In this document: one piece after another, positions 61,620 to 64,000 of the stretch
Layout: every line of letters starts with the position of its first letter
How positions within the stretch are numbered: position 1 is the first letter of the stretch
Source: Clostridiales bacterium UBA1316
GTDB lineage: Bacteria > Bacillota > Clostridia > Oscillospirales > Oscillospiraceae
DNA length: 64,000 bases
Assembly (NCBI GenBank): GCA_002307055.1
Contig: DBTM01000060.1
Span: 268-64,267, forward strand
Direction: 5' to 3'
Notes under the pieces: generated by a model
What the model was told of the DNA's origin: nothing
The model's database searches: none
Seen by the model: the letters and a program-made list of their open reading frames with translations, nothing else
Position numbers and translations under genes: made by a program

Positions 61620-62042
61620 ATGGCGAAGCTGACAAAAGATTATTTTATCGACAATGAGGTTCTTATTTTAGGTTACCCGATCAAGGACGACCCTTCCATG
61701 AAAATGATATTACCGGCTTTTACCAACAATAACATTAAGGTCTATGCGATGAACAGCCAAGCAGTCGGCGATAGGGATATCAAAATTTATAAAAGCTTTG
61801 CCGAACTCCCGAAAAAGCCCAAATGCGCGTATATTTACCTCGAGAAAAACGAGATAACGCCATGGATCAGTCAGATGGCCGCTAACGGCATGACACGCAT
61901 ACTGTTCCACAGCAAGCAGGATGTTGACCCTGCTGATATTGAGGCATGTAAAAAAGCCGGGCTTGAAACAGCCATCGCATGCCCGATGATGCTGCTCGGA
62001 AAGGGTATTCATAAGTTCCATAAGTTTTTAGCGGGTGTGTAA
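61620..62042 (+). CDS. CoA-binding-domain-like Rossmann protein
   Basis: 140 residues from the ATG at 61620 (GGAGGG upstream). The pattern VLILGYPIKDDPSMKMILPAF...NIKVYAMN resembles the CoA-binding domain of YccU/succinyl-CoA synthetase-like proteins. It ends 2 nt before the RnfD-RnfC fusion start, so it is translationally linked. Whether it binds CoA or a dinucleotide cannot be told. Confidence 0.65.
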   Translation: MAKLTKDYFIDNEVLILGYPIKDDPSMKMILPAFTNNNIKVYAMNSQAVGDRDIKIYKSFAELPKKPKCAYIYLEKNEITPWISQMAANGMTRILFHSKQDVDPADIEACKKAGLETAIACPMMLLGKGIHKFHKFLAGV

Positions 62043-62044
62043 CA

Positions 62045-63841
62045 TTGAATACCTATCCATTAATTAAAACGAGACTATCCAACGAGCGCCTGATGTCGGC
62101 GCTCTTGTTGGTTTTGCTTCTGTATAACTTGCCGCGCTTCATCGCTAATCCCGGCAGCTTACCGCCGGCATTGCTTCTTCTTGTCTTCGGTCTTGTTATT
62201 GACGCCATCGCTCACTTTATTATTTATAGGCGCCCGGTCTGTGCCGTTTCGGCAGCAGTCACGGCGCTTATTGTTTATACCTTATCGCCCGGTACCTCCT
62301 TTTGGGGCGAATGTGCCGCTTTGGCTGCCGCTCTCATACTTGGAAAGGCTTTGTGGGGCGGTACCGGTAAAAATCCGCTCAATCCAGCCATGCTCGGTCT
62401 TGTATTGCTGGCACTTCTCTCTCCCGGTGTTTCACCTGCCTTTGAACCGTCGCTCTATCTGGTACCTGCTGTTATGCTGTCACTGCCGTTTTTATTAATC
62501 CGACCGTACGCGGGCATTGGAATGATTATGGGTATGGCAGCAGTCCTGCTCCTGCATCATGATTATAACTTAAGCGCTTTAATAAACTCCGGTGTTTTTT
62601 TCTGGGCATGCCTCGTCATCACCGACCCCGTCACAATGACGTCGAAACCCGCTTCCGGACTCGTCATCGGCTTCCTCACGGGCTTTATACCGGGTATAGC
62701 CGGTGTATCGATTTCTTTGAATCCAGCTGTTGTTATGCCCCTTGCTATACTTGTTTCGAACCTCCTGTCGCGGCTGGCGGACAGCTTCATCGCCGACGGG
62801 AACGAGCATCTGAAAAAGACTTTCGGGAGGCGTCAAAAAATCACGCTTTCTGCTGAAAGCCCGGCATATGTTGACCTTACAAATAAGGTAACTGCCGAAA
62901 GTACCGAAGCGGATCTTGCATGTGAAGAAATATTAAGGCGTATTGAGAAAAACAGCGTCTTCGGCTTCGGCGGCGCCGCTTATCCGTCGAGCGACAAAAT
63001 ACGCACTGTTATGGCTTCCGCCGCTCCGCAAAAGCATTTTATTATAAACGCCGCCGAGTGCGACCCAGGACTTGTCCATGACAAATGGCTGCTTTTACAT
63101 CACATGGGCAGCATCATCAAAGGCATCGAAATTATACAAAAATGCGTCTCCTTTAAGTCCGTCACGGTCGCTGCGAAAGACTTTAACGGTATATGCCTTC
63201 CATCATCTGTTGTCACTTATAGGGTCTCGGATTTTTATCCCGCCGGATCAGAAAAGCTGCTTGTTAAGGATGCGCTGAAACCAGCATCACTCGATAATAT
63301 CCCCGCCGTCAGCGGCATTTTAGTTCTGAACATTCAGACTGTCTGCGCCATCTGCGAGGCTGTTTTATCAGACTGGAAGGCAGACACGCGGTTTTTGACA
63401 ATTGCCAACCTGGATAACGGCACCGGCAAGGTAGTCCGGGTTAAATTGGGGGCCGGTGTCACAGAAACGGCAGAGCAAATCCTGGGGCATGTTAATAACC
63501 TCTATATCGGCGGCGGGATTATGAATGCGTGCCTTGCCGAGGACGATGCCGTTATCGGTGAGAAGACGAATTTTCTTGCAATTGGGAAAGTCACACCTTT
63601 CAGGGAGGCCATCTGCTCCCAGTGCGATTTCTGCAGCGCGTATTGCCCGGCGTTATTGCACGTCCGCGATATCGCCCATTGTATTGATGAGGGGACACCG
63701 GAAAAAGCGGCGCTGCTGCATCCCGAGACCTGCATGGAATGCGCCTTGTGCAGCGCTGTGTGCCTCGCCGGCAGAGACCAGGCCAAACGCCTCCACACCG
63801 CCAAACGATTCGCACTGGAGAAAAATACAAAGTGCATATAA
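62045..63841 (+). CDS. RnfD-RnfC fusion protein, ion-motive electron transfer
   Basis: 598 residues, TTG start at 62045 with a weak ribosome site. Residues 1-250 are an RnfD/NqrB-like membrane domain: about eight TM segments, GGTGKNPLNPAMLGL near 105, and DPVTMTS at 194-200 in the region where RnfD/NqrB carry covalent FMN. Residues 260-598 resemble RnfC without its N-terminal part: GFGGAAYPSSDKI, INAAECDPGLVHDKWLL and two 4Fe-4S sites, CSQCDFCSAYCP and CMECALCSAVC. In standard Rnf these are separate genes beside rnfG, E, A and B, none of which is visible here. It probably couples a flavin/ferredoxin redox reaction to the membrane. The 159 bases after the stop show no recognisable gene. Confidence 0.82.
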   Translation: MNTYPLIKTRLSNERLMSALLLVLLLYNLPRFIANPGSLPPALLLLVFGLVIDAIAHFIIYRRPVCAVSAAVTALIVYTLSPGTSFWGECAALAAALILGKALWGGTGKNPLNPAMLGLVLLALLSPGVSPAFEPSLYLVPAVMLSLPFLLIRPYAGIGMIMGMAAVLLLHHDYNLSALINSGVFFWACLVITDPVTMTSKPASGLVIGFLTGFIPGIAGVSISLNPAVVMPLAILVSNLLSRLADSFIADGNEHLKKTFGRRQKITLSAESPAYVDLTNKVTAESTEADLACEEILRRIEKNSVFGFGGAAYPSSDKIRTVMASAAPQKHFIINAAECDPGLVHDKWLLLHHMGSIIKGIEIIQKCVSFKSVTVAAKDFNGICLPSSVVTYRVSDFYPAGSEKLLVKDALKPASLDNIPAVSGILVLNIQTVCAICEAVLSDWKADTRFLTIANLDNGTGKVVRVKLGAGVTETAEQILGHVNNLYIGGGIMNACLAEDDAVIGEKTNFLAIGKVTPFREAICSQCDFCSAYCPALLHVRDIAHCIDEGTPEKAALLHPETCMECALCSAVCLAGRDQAKRLHTAKRFALEKNTKCI

Positions 63842-64000
63842 AAAAGCACTGTGTTAAATGATAATGCTATAACCGGCTTGGCACCGCCGAATTCGCTTGA
63901 TGTTTTGAATTTTTGCAATAAAGTAAAAAAACATATCAATTGCGATAATTTCCACAGCTTCGGCAGTGCCATGCTCGGCGGATTCGGTCAACTGCGCCGC

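Noticed and set aside
63842..64000. Open minus-strand frame at the right edge
   Set aside because: About 50 codons with no recognisable motif, and it runs off the window; not enough to call a gene.
1..64000. tRNA, rRNA, CRISPR arrays, insertion sequences, prophage
   Set aside because: No tRNA-like TpsiC arms, regular spacer-repeat arrays, transposase motifs or phage structural genes were noticed by eye. A tRNAscan or ISfinder run could still reveal weak cases.

Overview
The window looks like chromosomal DNA from an anaerobic Clostridia (Firmicutes) organism, probably of the Oscillospiraceae/Ruminococcaceae type. Support for this: strong AGGAGG-type ribosome sites, a T-box leader before leuS, a NiCo-type riboswitch before a metal exporter, a KimA-like potassium importer, a Listeria-type flavin-based extracellular electron transfer gene set, and an RnfD/RnfC-like protein. 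No rRNA, tRNA, CRISPR array, insertion sequence or prophage was recognised. All assignments come from reading the sequence. No database search was possible.

Layout. 1-503 is a partial short-chain dehydrogenase whose C-terminal half has unusually GC-rich codons. 0.7-5 kb carries a zinc-ribbon protein, a 2-hydroxyacid dehydrogenase/GNAT/phosphoglycerate mutase run and a Ca2+/H+ antiporter. 5-10 kb holds a frameshifted small gene, an SLH+SGNH surface hydrolase, an unknown membrane protein and a MATE transporter. 10-13.4 kb has a CDF metal exporter with three C-terminal domains under a NiCo riboswitch, and an ECF-type sigma factor with a long C-terminal extension. 13.5-17.3 kb is a flavoprotein plus GH42 beta-galactosidase pair. 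17.5-28 kb contains T-box-leuS, a glutathione peroxidase, mutY, an XRE regulator, a HAD phosphatase, a SHOCT protein and an amine oxidase. 28-30.4 kb holds intact cdd-deoC flanked by the decayed remains of their nucleoside ABC importer.

31.9-36.3 kb is a potassium module: a KdpD-like kinase and KdpE-like regulator followed by a KimA-like importer. The importer's upstream region carries six CTCAC-like half-sites spaced 11/20/11/20/11 bp, and the importer appears to use a non-ATG/GTG/TTG start. 38.4-44.6 kb (minus strand) is a five-gene cluster: NDH-2 with a membrane domain, polyprenyl synthase, UbiA prenyltransferase, a lipoprotein with two flavinylation-like domains, and ApbE. It closely parallels the Listeria FLEET locus.

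45.4-57.4 kb (minus strand) is the most unusual region. One apparent operon encodes a phosphopantetheinyl transferase, a two-module NRPS (C-A-T-C-A-T-TE), a multi-TM sensor histidine kinase, a receiver-GAF-HD-GYP regulator and a QueG-like iron-sulfur protein. Both adenylation domains read as serine-specific, and the thioesterase has Cys in place of its nucleophilic Ser. This suggests a serine-derived metabolite made and sensed by one locus, with c-di-GMP hydrolysis as the output. The right end has a zinc-ribbon/YwaF pair, a PPK2 kinase, a small membrane protein with an in-frame amber codon, and a CheY / CoA-binding / RnfD-RnfC fusion operon.
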